Part shown: positions 26,504 through 35,077 of the stretch, in pieces | How the letters are laid out: every line of letters starts with the position of its first letter | Numbering within the stretch: position 1 is the first letter of the stretch | Assembly (NCBI GenBank): GCA_963840535.1 | Contig: CAWIZJ010000069.1 | Coordinates: 1 to 64,000 of the forward strand | Source of the DNA: VAZQ01 sp963840535 | Lineage (GTDB): Bacteria > Pseudomonadota > Alphaproteobacteria > Rhizobiales > Xanthobacteraceae | Length of the DNA: 64,000 nt | Direction: 5' to 3' | The notes under the pieces: model-generated | Told to the model about the DNA's origin: nothing | The model's input: the letters and a program-made list of their open reading frames with translations, nothing else | Database searches by the model: none | Position numbers and translations under genes: made by a program

Positions 26504-26908
26504 TCACGCCGCCGATCCCACCGGGTCGTCGATGACGCTGACATGGGCGGCCACCACCCGCCAACCTTCGGCGAACCGCACCCAGGTCTGCATCTGGCGA
26601 CCGATCTTGCCGGGTGCACGGCGGAACAGTGTCGAGGCAACAGCGAAATCGCGTCCGTAGGTGGTGATGACCGTGCGGGAGAGCGTGCGCTCCAGCCCGA
26701 CCGGCGAACGGGCCGCGCGGAACGCGCTGATCTCGGCGTGGCCGTAGAGGTTCTCCCCGACGCCATACCGGATGGTGCGGGGATCGTCGCGGAACAGGCC
26801 GCCGAGGACAGCGATGTCGTTCCCCACCAACGCATGCTCGTAGCGCGTGAACGCTGCCGCAACCTCGGCAACCACGTCGGGCCGGTCGATTTCCGTATCC
26901 TCGATCAC
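26504..26908 (-). CDS. hpxZ: HpxZ/AtzH-like NTF2-fold protein
   Basis: The 134-residue protein fits the oxalurate-catabolism HpxZ family (DUF3225, NTF2-like fold): RYEHALVGNDIAVLGGLFRDDPRTIRYG and GRQMQTWVRFAEGWRVVAAHVS. The best start is a GTG whose codon overlaps the amidase stop (GTGA), giving VIEDTEIDRPDVV. In known clusters HpxZ or AtzH accompanies an AtzE-type amidase and a small AtzG subunit, and both are present here in the same operon. It probably assists hydrolysis of a biuret- or oxalurate-like amide. Confidence 0.83.
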   Translation of the reverse strand: MIEDTEIDRPDVVAEVAAAFTRYEHALVGNDIAVLGGLFRDDPRTIRYGVGENLYGHAEISAFRAARSPVGLERTLSRTVITTYGRDFAVASTLFRRAPGKIGRQMQTWVRFAEGWRVVAAHVSVIDDPVGSAA

Positions 26909-28378
26909 TTGCGCTTTCCCGCCTCCGCCTTGTCCAGGAATGGTGGTTCGATGGCGGCCACGGCTCCCGCCTGCTCCAGCGCGTATGCGATGCGCAGCGC
27001 GACGTCCTCCCGCCACGGAGCCGCGACGATCTGAACGCCGATCGGCAGCGGCGGGGCTCCTTTGGTTGGTTGCCTTTCTCGCGGGAATCCGCTTCCCGCT
27101 TTGCCGGAAAATGCGCCATGCGGTACCGGCACCACCACCACCGGCAGTCCGACGAACGAGATCGGCTGGGTGTGGATGCCGAGATTGGCGCGCACGGGGA
27201 GCTCGACGCCGTCGAGCACGAACGTCTGCTGGCCGATCGCGGGTGCGACGCACGGGGTTGCCGGCGCGAGCACGGCATCGACATCGCCGAACAAAGCGAG
27301 CAGCCGCTCGCGGTACCAGCGTCGAAACTTCTGCGCCTTGACGACGGCCACAGCAGGGATCATCGCGCCGGCGATGAGGCGGTCGCGCACGGCGGGATCG
27401 AAATCACGCGCTTGCGCGCGCAGACGAGAAAGGTGCAGCGCAGCGCCTTCGCTCGCAGTGATGACATAGGCCGCCGCACGCGCGCGCGCCGCTTCCGGAA
27501 TCTCGACCTCGCGCTCGACGCCGAGCGCAGCGACGACGCGCGAGAGTGCCGCGCGTGCTTCCGGAAACGCTCCCGCGCGGAAATACCCGCCGGCCACCGC
27601 GATGCGCAGGCCGTCGCTGCCGCGGGACATCAGGGGCATCACGGGTTCCACCGGGCGATCGGCGCACACGGGATCGTCGGGATCGTGACCCTGCATGGCG
27701 TCGTAGGCGAGCGCGAGATCGCGGGTCGAGCGCGCCAGCGGACCGACGTGATCGAGGCTCGCCACGAACGGAAAGGTGCCGGCGCGCGAGAGCCGGCCAT
27801 AGGTCGGCTTCAATCCGAAAATGCCGCAGAACGAGGCCGGCACTCTGATCGAGCCGTTGGTGTCGGAGCCGAGCGCGAGCGGAACCAGCCCGCCGGCAAC
27901 CGCGCCGCCGGAGCCGCCTGAGGAGCCGCCGGTCATGCGGCTCAAGTCGTGCGGGTTGCGCGAGGGGCCGTCGTGCACGTTCTCGCCGGTGAAGTCGTAG
28001 GCGTATTCACCCATGTTGAGCGCGCCGACGAGGACGGCGCCCGCCGCTTCGAGCCGCCGGACGATCGTGGCATCGTGCTCGGCGGGCGCGTGCGAGCGGT
28101 TGATCTTGGCGCCGGCGAGCGTCGGGATGCCGGCGACATCGAACAGGTTCTTGACGGCGAACGGCACGCCAGCCAGCGGCCCCAGCGGCCGGCCGCTGGC
28201 GCGTGCATCGTCGATCGCGGCCGCCCTTGCGGGCGCGCTCATCGAGCACGGCGGTAAATGCATTGAGCGCGGGATTATGGGCCGCGATCCGCGACAAGGC
28301 GGCGGCGGTGACCGTGGCCGCGCTGGTGCGGCCGGCGGCGACGGCAGCGACAATCTCACTCGCCTGCGGAAAATCCAT
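26905..28378 (-). CDS. AtzE-like amidase, amidase signature family (frameshifted)
   Basis: An amidase-signature enzyme whose first residues (MDFPQASEIVAAVAAGRTSA to FTAVLDERARK) are in one frame and the rest in another. The break lies near 28222-28232, at an AAGGGCGG sequence where one extra G explains it. The catalytic Ser-cisSer-Lys triad is present: Lys in VPFAVKNLFD, the first Ser in MTGGSSGGSGG and the nucleophile Ser in GSDTNGSIRVPASFCG. Corrected length is about 490 residues. It lies nine bases after an AtzG-like subunit and overlaps hpxZ. The AtzE group hydrolyses 1-carboxybiuret-type amides with AtzG as partner; the substrate here is unproven. Confidence 0.85.
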
Positions 28379-28387
28379 CGCAGCTGC

Positions 28388-28681
28388 TCAAGCCGTGAAG
28401 ACCGGCGCCGGCTCGGCTTCGTCCGGCAACGGGAAATCGGCGTAGGCAGCGGCCAGCCGCAATGTAACCGAGAGATTGGTCTTGATCGCCGGCTGCCAGG
28501 CGGGCTCGATCGGCAGCCCGAGCGCACGCCCCGCAGCCGCGATGAAATGGTCCAGCGGATCGCGCGCGGGTGGAGCAGCGCGCCGCGCGGATCTTGCCCT
28601 CGCGCGCCGCTTCTTGCGTACGCTACCGCGCGACCGCTTGGCCTTTCCCGTCGTCGTCGCTGTCGCCTTGCTGCGTGTCAT
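28388..28681 (-). CDS. AtzG-like small amidase subunit (DUF4089) with basic N-terminal tail
   Basis: The C-terminal half of this 97-residue protein matches the AtzG/DUF4089 subunit (HFIAAAGRALGLPIEP, AIKTNLSVTLRLAAAYADFPL, EPAPVF), which in AtzE/AtzG complexes supports the amidase. The first 40 or so residues are an unusual Lys/Arg/Ala-rich tail (KRSRGSVRKKRRARARSARR). The ATG giving MTRSKATATTT is chosen as the only one ahead of the basic stretch; an upstream in-frame start would add unrelated sequence. It is the first gene of the operon that includes the amidase and hpxZ. Confidence 0.72.
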   Translation of the reverse strand: MTRSKATATTTGKAKRSRGSVRKKRRARARSARRAAPPARDPLDHFIAAAGRALGLPIEPAWQPAIKTNLSVTLRLAAAYADFPLPDEAEPAPVFTA

Positions 28682-28784
28682 CGCCACGAATCCGCACCTG
28701 CTGCTCGAACGCGGGGTTGGGAGTCGCCGCCGGCAGGTCACGAGTATACTGCGCTTCGGGAGCATGCAGCACCCCCGATCGGTG

Positions 28785-29450
28785 ACGCCGAGTAGGCCCG
28801 GGGAATTTCACCCCGAGCCCCTCACAGATCCGGACTTGACACTCTCGCGTCATCCGGCTCGTGCCACCGCGCGAAGGCTGCCGCCTTCCATTGAACATCG
28901 GGTTCCTCCCGTTGCCGGTTGACCCGAGCCAATGGCGATGGCCCGCTCCCTTCGCTCCACGAGCATTACGCCCGCTTCATCGCTACTACGAAGCAGTCCG
29001 CCCCTGCCCGGCGCATCGGTACTTTCGGCCTCGCGGTTGGAGCCGCTTGTGCCTTTTCCCTTGGCATCGCCGTCCAGGTTCTCACGTTCCGTACCAGAGC
29101 CTGGTCGAGCTTCGCGCCGCCTACACGCCGGATGTCGCTCGGCCGGTCTCAGGTCATCCTCCGAGCTCGTCCCGGAGGATGGGTCAACCCCCGGTTTTGA
29201 CATCACCTAATCGCATTTCGACGCTTCTGCAGCGGTTCGCTTGCGCTCGCCTCTCTCGACCGTGCCTGCCGGGATCATCGTCCCGACGTTTCCGCAACGT
29301 TCACCACCATTGCTTTTGACAACAGCAGCTTGCGGTGGCTTGGGATCAGCTCCCGATCGCCGAACCCGAAGGGCCCTCCTTCATCTCTCGTACAGTTGCG
29401 CATGCCGTTTGGACCGGCGATGCTCGTGACACAAGACCCATCCGCGACAC
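28785..29450 (-). mobile_element. ORF-less group II intron (degenerate)
   Basis: Read on the minus strand, 29450 to about 28920 matches my memory of domain I of rhizobial group II introns (segments such as CGAGAGATGAAGG, GGGCCCTTCGGG and ACCGGGGGTTGACCC). A recognisable domain V follows at 28860-28827 and a domain VI-like hairpin with the branch A region (GGGCCTACTC) ends near 28785. Only about 60 bases, with no reverse transcriptase reading frame, separate domains I and V, so the domain IV ORF has been lost. The 5' end is placed at GTGTCGCGGA (29450) as a GUGYG-like start. Both boundaries are approximate. It lies downstream of nothing on its own strand except the basal region of the atzG-like gene. 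Confidence 0.7.
28827..28860 (-). ncRNA. Group II intron domain V
   Basis: The 34-nt segment starts GAGCCGGATGACGCGAGAG and ends AAGTCCGGATC. It folds as the conserved domain V hairpin: the AGC catalytic triad near the 5' end, a GNRA-type GAGA loop and a small bulge in the descending strand. The domain is well preserved, which argues that the intron was recently active. Confidence 0.75.
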
Positions 29451-29825
29451 GTCTTCTCCGCAATTGACAGCGCAGTGCGCAGCAGCACGTCGCGGAATCA
29501 GTTCCGTGCAGGGCACCAAGTCCAGGTTAACAAGATGGGGCCCAGCAGCGCGGCGCAGATTCTTGGAGTTGAATCCTGACGCGAAGGGACTCGGCTTGCG
29601 TGTGGCTTCCTCTTGTACTCGGCACTCCCAGCCGGCCCTTGAGGGAAAAGACGCCCTGAACGCAGTGAAAGTTGCGAGCGGTAGTGATCCCGATGCCCGA
29701 AATTAACCTGACCTCGCCGCCCTGCAGGTCCGTGTCAGGTCCGTGCCACCGCGATTGACCTCAGGACAAACCCGTCTAAAGTCGAAGTTCGGCACCGTAT
29801 TCTGAGAACACGCAGGGAGGGTCGG
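29451..29825. other. Non-coding gap downstream of the intron 5' end
   Basis: About 375 bases with no supported gene, tRNA or clear repeat. The sequence just before 29826 (CACGCAGGGAGGGTCGG) carries the ribosome-binding site of the SHOCT protein gene. The remainder may be old flanking sequence of the intron insertion; I see nothing specific in it. Confidence 0.5.
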
Positions 29826-30206
29826 ATGCTATTCGAAGGCGGGTACACCTTTTCCAATTTCCTGGCCAACGCGCTCGCGGTCTTCCTGTTCGTCGTATGG
29901 TTCTGGCTGCTCATCATCGTCATTGGCGACTTGTTCCGGCGACAGGATATATCCGGGTGGGGCAAAGCGCTCTGGGTGATAGGCTTGCTTGTTTTCTCTT
30001 ACCTCGGCTTGTTCGTGTACATGATCACCCAGGGAAAGGGCATGGCGGAACGAAACAGCCAGCAAGCTCAGCAGGCACGCGATGAGCTGCGAAGTGTCGT
30101 GGGTTTCAGTGTCGCCGATGAGATCGGGAAGCTGGAGGGACTCAAGAAATCAGGATCGATCTCCGAGGCAGAATTCGCACGTCTTCGCGCCAAACTGGTT
30201 CAGTAG
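29826..30206 (+). CDS. Membrane protein with PLDc_N-like and SHOCT domains
   Basis: The 126-residue protein starts with two transmembrane segments (FLFVVWFWLLIIVIGDLF and ALWVIGLLVFSYLGLFVYMI), the arrangement of the phospholipase-D N-terminal domain family. It ends with a SHOCT motif (DEIGKLEGLKKSGSISEAEFARLRAKLV), a short helical region seen in many bacterial envelope proteins. A GGGAGGG site precedes the ATG. No enzymatic residues are present, so it is a small membrane-anchored accessory protein of unknown role. Confidence 0.82.
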   Translation: MLFEGGYTFSNFLANALAVFLFVVWFWLLIIVIGDLFRRQDISGWGKALWVIGLLVFSYLGLFVYMITQGKGMAERNSQQAQQARDELRSVVGFSVADEIGKLEGLKKSGSISEAEFARLRAKLVQ

Positions 30207-30245
30207 CCGGACTGAACCAGGACGCATGTTCGAAGATGCTCGTCC

Positions 30246-30276
30246 GCGGGGTAGCTGCGGCAGCAGCGGACCCCGC
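30246..30276. terminator. GC-rich hairpin between convergent genes
   Basis: GCGGGGT at 30246-30252 pairs with ACCCCGC at 30270-30276, with a CTGC/GCAG inner pairing, between the stops of the SHOCT protein gene (plus) and the TIR gene (minus). There is no T tract; it is a plausible bidirectional terminator. Confidence 0.4.
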
Positions 30277-30286
30277 AAGCGAGATC

Positions 30287-30853
30287 TCAGGGCCGGGACC
30301 ACAGCCAGATCGCTGCGATCGAGAGCAGCAGCGCCGCCGCGAGGGCGATCCACCCGTAGCGATGCGCGCCGAGCATGCGGCCGAGCGCGCCTTCGCGCGG
30401 CGCACGGCCTTCGACTTCGGCAAGCCTTCCGATCATGGAGCCGGCTTGGCTCAGCGTGTCCTTGAGCGCGAGATAGTCGACCAGCCGGTTTCGAGTCAAA
30501 TCGACGCGCGGCAATACCCGCAGTGCCGGCGGCAACACGTCCATCACCGACGGATCGCAAATGACGGGGAGAACGAACTTGCCCTGCTTGGCGCAGTATG
30601 AAAATTCGAAGCGGCACGAGTCCGACACCAGCCACCCGAGAGTGACTACGCACAAGACGACGTCGCAGGTGTCGAGCTTGCCCGTTGCCGCCGCCTTCCA
30701 ATCGTCGCCCGCCGCAAAGGCGTGGCGATCGTCGGCACTGACCGACCAGCCACTGTCGTTGAGCCAGCGCACCAGCCCCATGACCCGCGGGCGATCGTCA
30801 TCCGCGAAGCTGAGATAGATGCGTGCCCGATCGGCATGCAGCGCGGGGGACAT
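30287..30853 (-). CDS. TIR-domain protein with C-terminal membrane anchor
   Basis: The 188-residue protein opens with a TIR-like fold (RIYLSFADDDRP, LNDSGWSVSADD, CDVVLCVVTLGWLVSDSC). Glu83 in CRFEFSYC falls where the catalytic Glu of NAD-cleaving TIR domains lies. After about residue 140 it ends in a single transmembrane segment (WIALAAALLLSIAAIWLW, residues 167-184), so the TIR domain is anchored on the cytoplasmic face. No nucleotide cyclase, Thoeris or other defence gene is adjacent. It may act in NAD signalling or host interaction; that is inference. Confidence 0.8.
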   Translation of the reverse strand: MSPALHADRARIYLSFADDDRPRVMGLVRWLNDSGWSVSADDRHAFAAGDDWKAAATGKLDTCDVVLCVVTLGWLVSDSCRFEFSYCAKQGKFVLPVICDPSVMDVLPPALRVLPRVDLTRNRLVDYLALKDTLSQAGSMIGRLAEVEGRAPREGALGRMLGAHRYGWIALAAALLLSIAAIWLWSRP

Positions 30854-31023
30854 GATCGCCTCGCCGGTGCCTGGCGCCCGGCGGGATTATATGCGCAAAC
30901 CCGGAATCGCGCAGGTCGAGCAGCCGGCGCCGTCGAGCAGTTCAGCGAGATCGCCCCCGCCCGACCACGACTTTCGCTGAACGTGCAGATCATGCCGCCT
31001 CGACGAACCGGTGCCGCGCATAC

Positions 31024-31133
31024 GGTGATCATGAGGACGGTATTGGCGAGCTTCTGATGGATTGCCATCACCGAGTCCTGAAGGCGCGAGTGAGCGCATC
31101 GAGCGCCCCGAACGGCTCGTCGAGCAGGAGCAT
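31024..31133 (-). pseudogene. Fragment of a nitrate/taurine-type ABC ATPase (NrtD-like)
   Basis: About 110 bases encode MLLLDEPFGALDALTRA (Walker B and D-loop) and, one frame off, LQDSVMAIHQKLANTVLMIT, which together match the Walker B to H-loop region of NrtD-like ATPases. The Walker A half and the H-loop onward are missing and a one-base loss separates the two pieces. It is a genuine remnant. The rest of the 360-base gap from 30854 to 31213 shows no other gene. Confidence 0.65.
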
Positions 31134-31213
31134 GATGCCCTGAAGCACCTCGGTCTCGAGCGAGCCCCGCGTGAAGATCGCCGCGCATCCATCACCAAAG
31201 CGAGTGCGGACGA

Positions 31214-32530
31214 TCAATTCATCAGGTTCGGGAGGAACAGCGATATCTGCGGAAAGGCGATCAGCAGCGCCATGATCGCAACCTCGCAGCCGAGAAACCA
31301 ATAGCAGCCGCGATAGATCGTACGCAGCGGAATCGAATTGTCGGTGGCACTGGCCACGACGTAGATATTGAACCCGACCGGGGGAGTGAGCAGGCTGATC
31401 CCGATATACTTCACCACCAGCACGCCCAGCCAGACCAGATCGAGGTTGAGCGCCGCGAACATGGGCACGAACACCGGAATGGTGAGCAGGATCATTCCGA
31501 GCGGGTCCATGAAGGTCCCCAGGATGATGTAGACGATCGACACCGCGATGACCAACAACAGGGGGTCGAGCGCCCACCGCCCGATCCCAGCCGTGAACAT
31601 CTCGCCGGCACCGGAGAGGGCGAGAAACTTGGTGAACAGAATCGCACCCATGCCCACGAAGAACAGCTGCGCGGTGGTCGCCATGGCGTCCTTGAGCGCG
31701 TCCAAGAACCCCGCAAGGGTCAATTTACGTTGCGCAAGACCGATGACCGCAGCGAGAAACGCGCCCGCCGCTCCGCCTTCTGTTGGGGTGACGACGCCGG
31801 CGTAGAGGCCGCCGATCACGCCGATGATGAGCACGAGGATCGGCCAGATCCCGGCGAGCAACTCCCAGCGCTCGCGCCAGAGTGCCGCGCGGTCCGGGAA
31901 CTCGATGGGCGGAGCGAGCGATGGATCGAGCCGGCACCGGATCATGATCATGGACATGTAGACGACGGCAGTGAGGAGGCCGGGAAGGATACCGGCGATC
32001 AAGAGCTTGGGCACCGAGACCTCGGCGAAGACGCCGTAGATGACGAACAGGATGCTGGGAGGGATCAGCGCGTCCAGCGTGCCGCCGCTGGCACATACCC
32101 CGGTAGCGAGCCCCTTGTCGTAGCGGTTCTTCAGCATTTCCGGAATGGCGAGCCGCGCCATTACCGCAGCCGCCGCGACGCTCGATCCGGACGCCGCCCC
32201 GAACCCGGCGCAGGCCCAGTTGGTCGCAACCGCGAGCCCCCCCGGCAGCGCCCCGAACCAGGCGTGGGCCGCGCGAAACAACGCAGTGCCGATCCCGGAA
32301 GTGCCGGCAATCGCTCCCATGAGCAGGAACATCGGAATCGCGGAAAGATCCCAGCTGGCGGCAAACACGAAGGGCGTGTCGCTGAGCGCGCTCAGGGCGA
32401 CGTTGAAGTTGCGCAGATGCCAGAACCCGAAGAATGCAACCGCCCCCATCGCTATGCCGATGGGCACGCGCAGCGCGATCAGCGCGAGCATGGCACCGAG
32501 ACTGACCAGCGCGAGCGTCAGCGCGTCCAT
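31214..32530 (-). CDS. TRAP transporter large permease subunit (DctM-like)
   Basis: The 438-residue protein is the large integral membrane subunit of a TRAP transporter, with 12 or so hydrophobic segments and family stretches such as LRVPIGIAMG, IPMFLLMGAIAG, VCASGGTLDALIPPSILFVIYG, GVVTPTEGGAAGAF and LTPPVGFNIYV. It exchanges organic acids with Na+. The start is ATG at 32530 (MDALTLALVSL); the frame extends further upstream without homology. It lies 37 bases after the DctQ gene. The matching binding protein is on the other strand at 36301. Confidence 0.88.
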   Translation of the reverse strand: MDALTLALVSLGAMLALIALRVPIGIAMGAVAFFGFWHLRNFNVALSALSDTPFVFAASWDLSAIPMFLLMGAIAGTSGIGTALFRAAHAWFGALPGGLAVATNWACAGFGAASGSSVAAAAVMARLAIPEMLKNRYDKGLATGVCASGGTLDALIPPSILFVIYGVFAEVSVPKLLIAGILPGLLTAVVYMSMIMIRCRLDPSLAPPIEFPDRAALWRERWELLAGIWPILVLIIGVIGGLYAGVVTPTEGGAAGAFLAAVIGLAQRKLTLAGFLDALKDAMATTAQLFFVGMGAILFTKFLALSGAGEMFTAGIGRWALDPLLLVIAVSIVYIILGTFMDPLGMILLTIPVFVPMFAALNLDLVWLGVLVVKYIGISLLTPPVGFNIYVVASATDNSIPLRTIYRGCYWFLGCEVAIMALLIAFPQISLFLPNLMN

Positions 32531-32567
32531 CTCGCCGCTCTCCCCGACCCTGCCGCCGCCCGCCCGC

Positions 32568-33065
32568 TCAGCGCCGTGCGGCTGCGGCGACGTCCGCAAT
32601 CACGCGCAGAACGAGATAGGCGACCATGAACGCGCCGGACAGCGGCAGCACCCAGCGACTCGGCCACACCGGAATGTACATGGTCCCGGCGAGCCACACC
32701 TCGCCCGCCCGCGTCTGGCGGAGTGCCGCCCAAAACGTCTGATAGGTGAACGTCGCCACGCAGATGGCCGTGAAGATCTTGACTGCGACTTCCAGCCAGA
32801 ACTCGAAACGCGGCGTGCCGATGTGCTGGAACATCCCGGCGACGATGTGCCGGTCGCGGCTGGCGATCCAGGCCCACGGCGCATAGGCCACCATGACCAT
32901 GTAGCAGGCGGCGACGATCTCGGTGGTGCCCTCCAACGGACGCCTGAACAGATAGCGTCCGGCGACGTCGATGGTGACGTGCATCATCATGAGGAAGCCG
33001 GCGAGCAGGCTCAGCCAGAACAACAGATCGATCGGTTTCTGCAGCCACCCGAGCGCGCGATCCAT
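32568..33065 (-). CDS. TRAP transporter small permease subunit (DctQ-like)
   Basis: The 165-residue protein has four transmembrane segments and the DctQ signature region (MMHVTIDVAGRYLFRRPLEGTTEIVAACYM). DctQ anchors the large permease and contacts the binding protein. The ATG giving MDRALGWLQKP is chosen over an upstream in-frame ATG because the extra residues are arginine-rich and not family-like. It lies between the acyl-CoA synthetase gene and the large permease gene, all on the minus strand, indicating uptake and CoA activation of the same organic acid. Confidence 0.87.
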   Translation of the reverse strand: MDRALGWLQKPIDLLFWLSLLAGFLMMMHVTIDVAGRYLFRRPLEGTTEIVAACYMVMVAYAPWAWIASRDRHIVAGMFQHIGTPRFEFWLEVAVKIFTAICVATFTYQTFWAALRQTRAGEVWLAGTMYIPVWPSRWVLPLSGAFMVAYLVLRVIADVAAAARR

Positions 33066-33166
33066 GCACTCTTTCCCTCGAACGCAATCGATCGCAGCGA
33101 TGATGCGAGCTCGCGATCTCCGGTCACTGTGGCGCAACGACAAGATGCAGTAAAGCGGCTGGCCGT

Positions 33167-34793
33167 TCAGGCCCGTTGCCTGAGCAGCCTTCGGATCACC
33201 TTCCCCGTGGTCGTCATCGGCATCTGGTCGATGAAAGCGACCTCGCGCGGATATTCGTGGGCGGAGAGGCGGGTCTTGACGAACTCCCGGATCTCGGCGG
33301 CGAGGGCATCGGACGGTTCGCGATCGCGCTTGAGCACGATGAACGCCTTTACGATCTCGGTGCGGATCGGATCCGGCTTGCCCACGACCGCCGCCAGCGC
33401 GACCGCAGGGTGCCGGATCAGGCAGTCCTCGATCTCGCTCGGACCGATGCGATAGCCCGCCGAGGTGATGACATCGTCGTCACGTCCGACGAATTGCACG
33501 TAGCCGTCTTCGTCGGTGATGCCCTGGTCGCCGGTGGTCATCCAGTCGCCGATGAACTTTTCACGCACGGCGTCGGGCCTGCCCCAGTATTCCAGGAACA
33601 TCACGGGGTCGGGTCGCCGGACTGCGATCTGACCGAGCTCGCCCGCCCCGCACGGCGAACCGTCCGACCGGATCACCGCCACGGTGTGGCCCGGCACCGG
33701 CTTGCCGATCGCGCCGGGACGCGACACCCCGATCGCCGCGCAGGAGGCGAGCACGAGATTGCATTCGGTCTGGCCGTAGAACTCGTTGATGGTGACGCCA
33801 AGCGCCGAGCGGCCCCATTCATAGGTCTCGGCGCCGAGCGCCTCGCCGCCGGAACCGACCGAGCGCAGGCGCAGGTCGATCTTCGGGCGCGGCGCCGAGC
33901 GCAGCATGCGCAGCGCCGTCGGTGGGATGAAGGAATTGCGCACGCCCATCCTGGCGATCAGTGCGAATGCCCGCTCGGGATCGAACCTTTCGAAGCGCGC
34001 AGCCACCACCGGAACGCCATAGTGCAAGCCCGGCAGCAACACGTTGAGCAGGCCGCCGGCCCATGCCCAATCCGCCGGCGTCCAGAACCGGTCGCCGGGC
34101 TGGGGCAGGAACTCGTGCGGGATTTCGATGCCGGGCAGATGTCCGAGCAGCACCCGATGGGCGTGCAGCGCGCCCTTTGGAGGCCCGGTGGTTCCCGACG
34201 TGTACACCATCAACGCGGGATCGTCGGCGGCTGTGACCACCGGCGTGAAATCGGATGCGGCACGTGCCAGCGCGGCGTGAAAGTCTTCCGCACGATCGGC
34301 CGGCACCGTCGAGCGACAGCATGAGCTCGAGGTCCGGCAAGGCATCGCGGATGACGGAAAGCTTGGCCAACCCTTGCGCATCGGTGATCAACGCCCGTGC
34401 GCCGGAATCGCGCATCCGATACGAGATCGCCTCGACACCGAACAACGTTGCGAGCGGCAGTGCGATGGCGCCGAGCTTGTAGATGGCGATGTGGCTCGCT
34501 GCGACCGCCGGTGCCTGCGGCAGCAGAATCGCGACCCGGTCGCCACGAGCGATGCCACGGGCTTGCAGCACGTTGGCGAGCCGATTCGAGGTTGCGCGCA
34601 ATGCCCCGTAGCTGACCTGCTCCACCGCGCCATCGGCATGCACATGGATGATGGCGGTACGGCCGGGATCGGCCTCGGCCCAGCGATCACAGACGTCGAC
34701 GCCGATATTGTAGTAGGCCGGCACCTGCCAGCGGAATGAGCGGTAGAGCACGTCGTAGTCGCGCTCGTGAGAAAGCACGTGCGGGGCGTACAT
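33167..34793 (-). CDS. AMP-dependent acyl-CoA synthetase/ligase (frameshifted)
   Basis: This adenylate-forming ligase is split near 34297-34304. The first frame runs from MYAPHVLSHERDYDVLYRSFRWQVP to LPDLELMLSLDGAG. The second carries the P-loop VYTSGTTGPPKG, the INEFYGQTE block, WMTTGDQGITDEDGY and the C-terminal MTTTGKVIRR with the catalytic Lys. One extra base (GCCGGCCG) explains the break; corrected length is about 541 residues. It resembles medium-chain or acetyl-CoA-type synthetases. It leads the operon with DctQ and DctM, so it probably activates the acid brought in by the TRAP transporter. Confidence 0.83.
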
Positions 34794-35077
34794 CGCGGGC
34801 AAGGCTAGTGACGCGAACTGCGGAGGTCCAGCATGCGCTGCCACGCCATGGCAGGCATGGGGCCACGATCTTGATCCGCAATGTCGCCAACGGCCGCACG
34901 TCCGGGCTTGCCGGAAAATGATCCTAGCGCGCCGATGCGAAGACCCACCGCTTGCCCCATGCACATTTGCTCGAGGCGACCCGCGACGCGCGGGCTTTGC
35001 GGCGCATGCACCAGCGGGTAAACAGGTCTTCGATAGCGGGCCTCGGCAATCCCACGCCGGAGAGCAACGATTCGCGA

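Noticed and set aside
28850..29463. Several short frames of 60-150 codons
   Set aside because: They lie inside the structured RNA of the group II intron and one reads through domain V, so they are not proteins.
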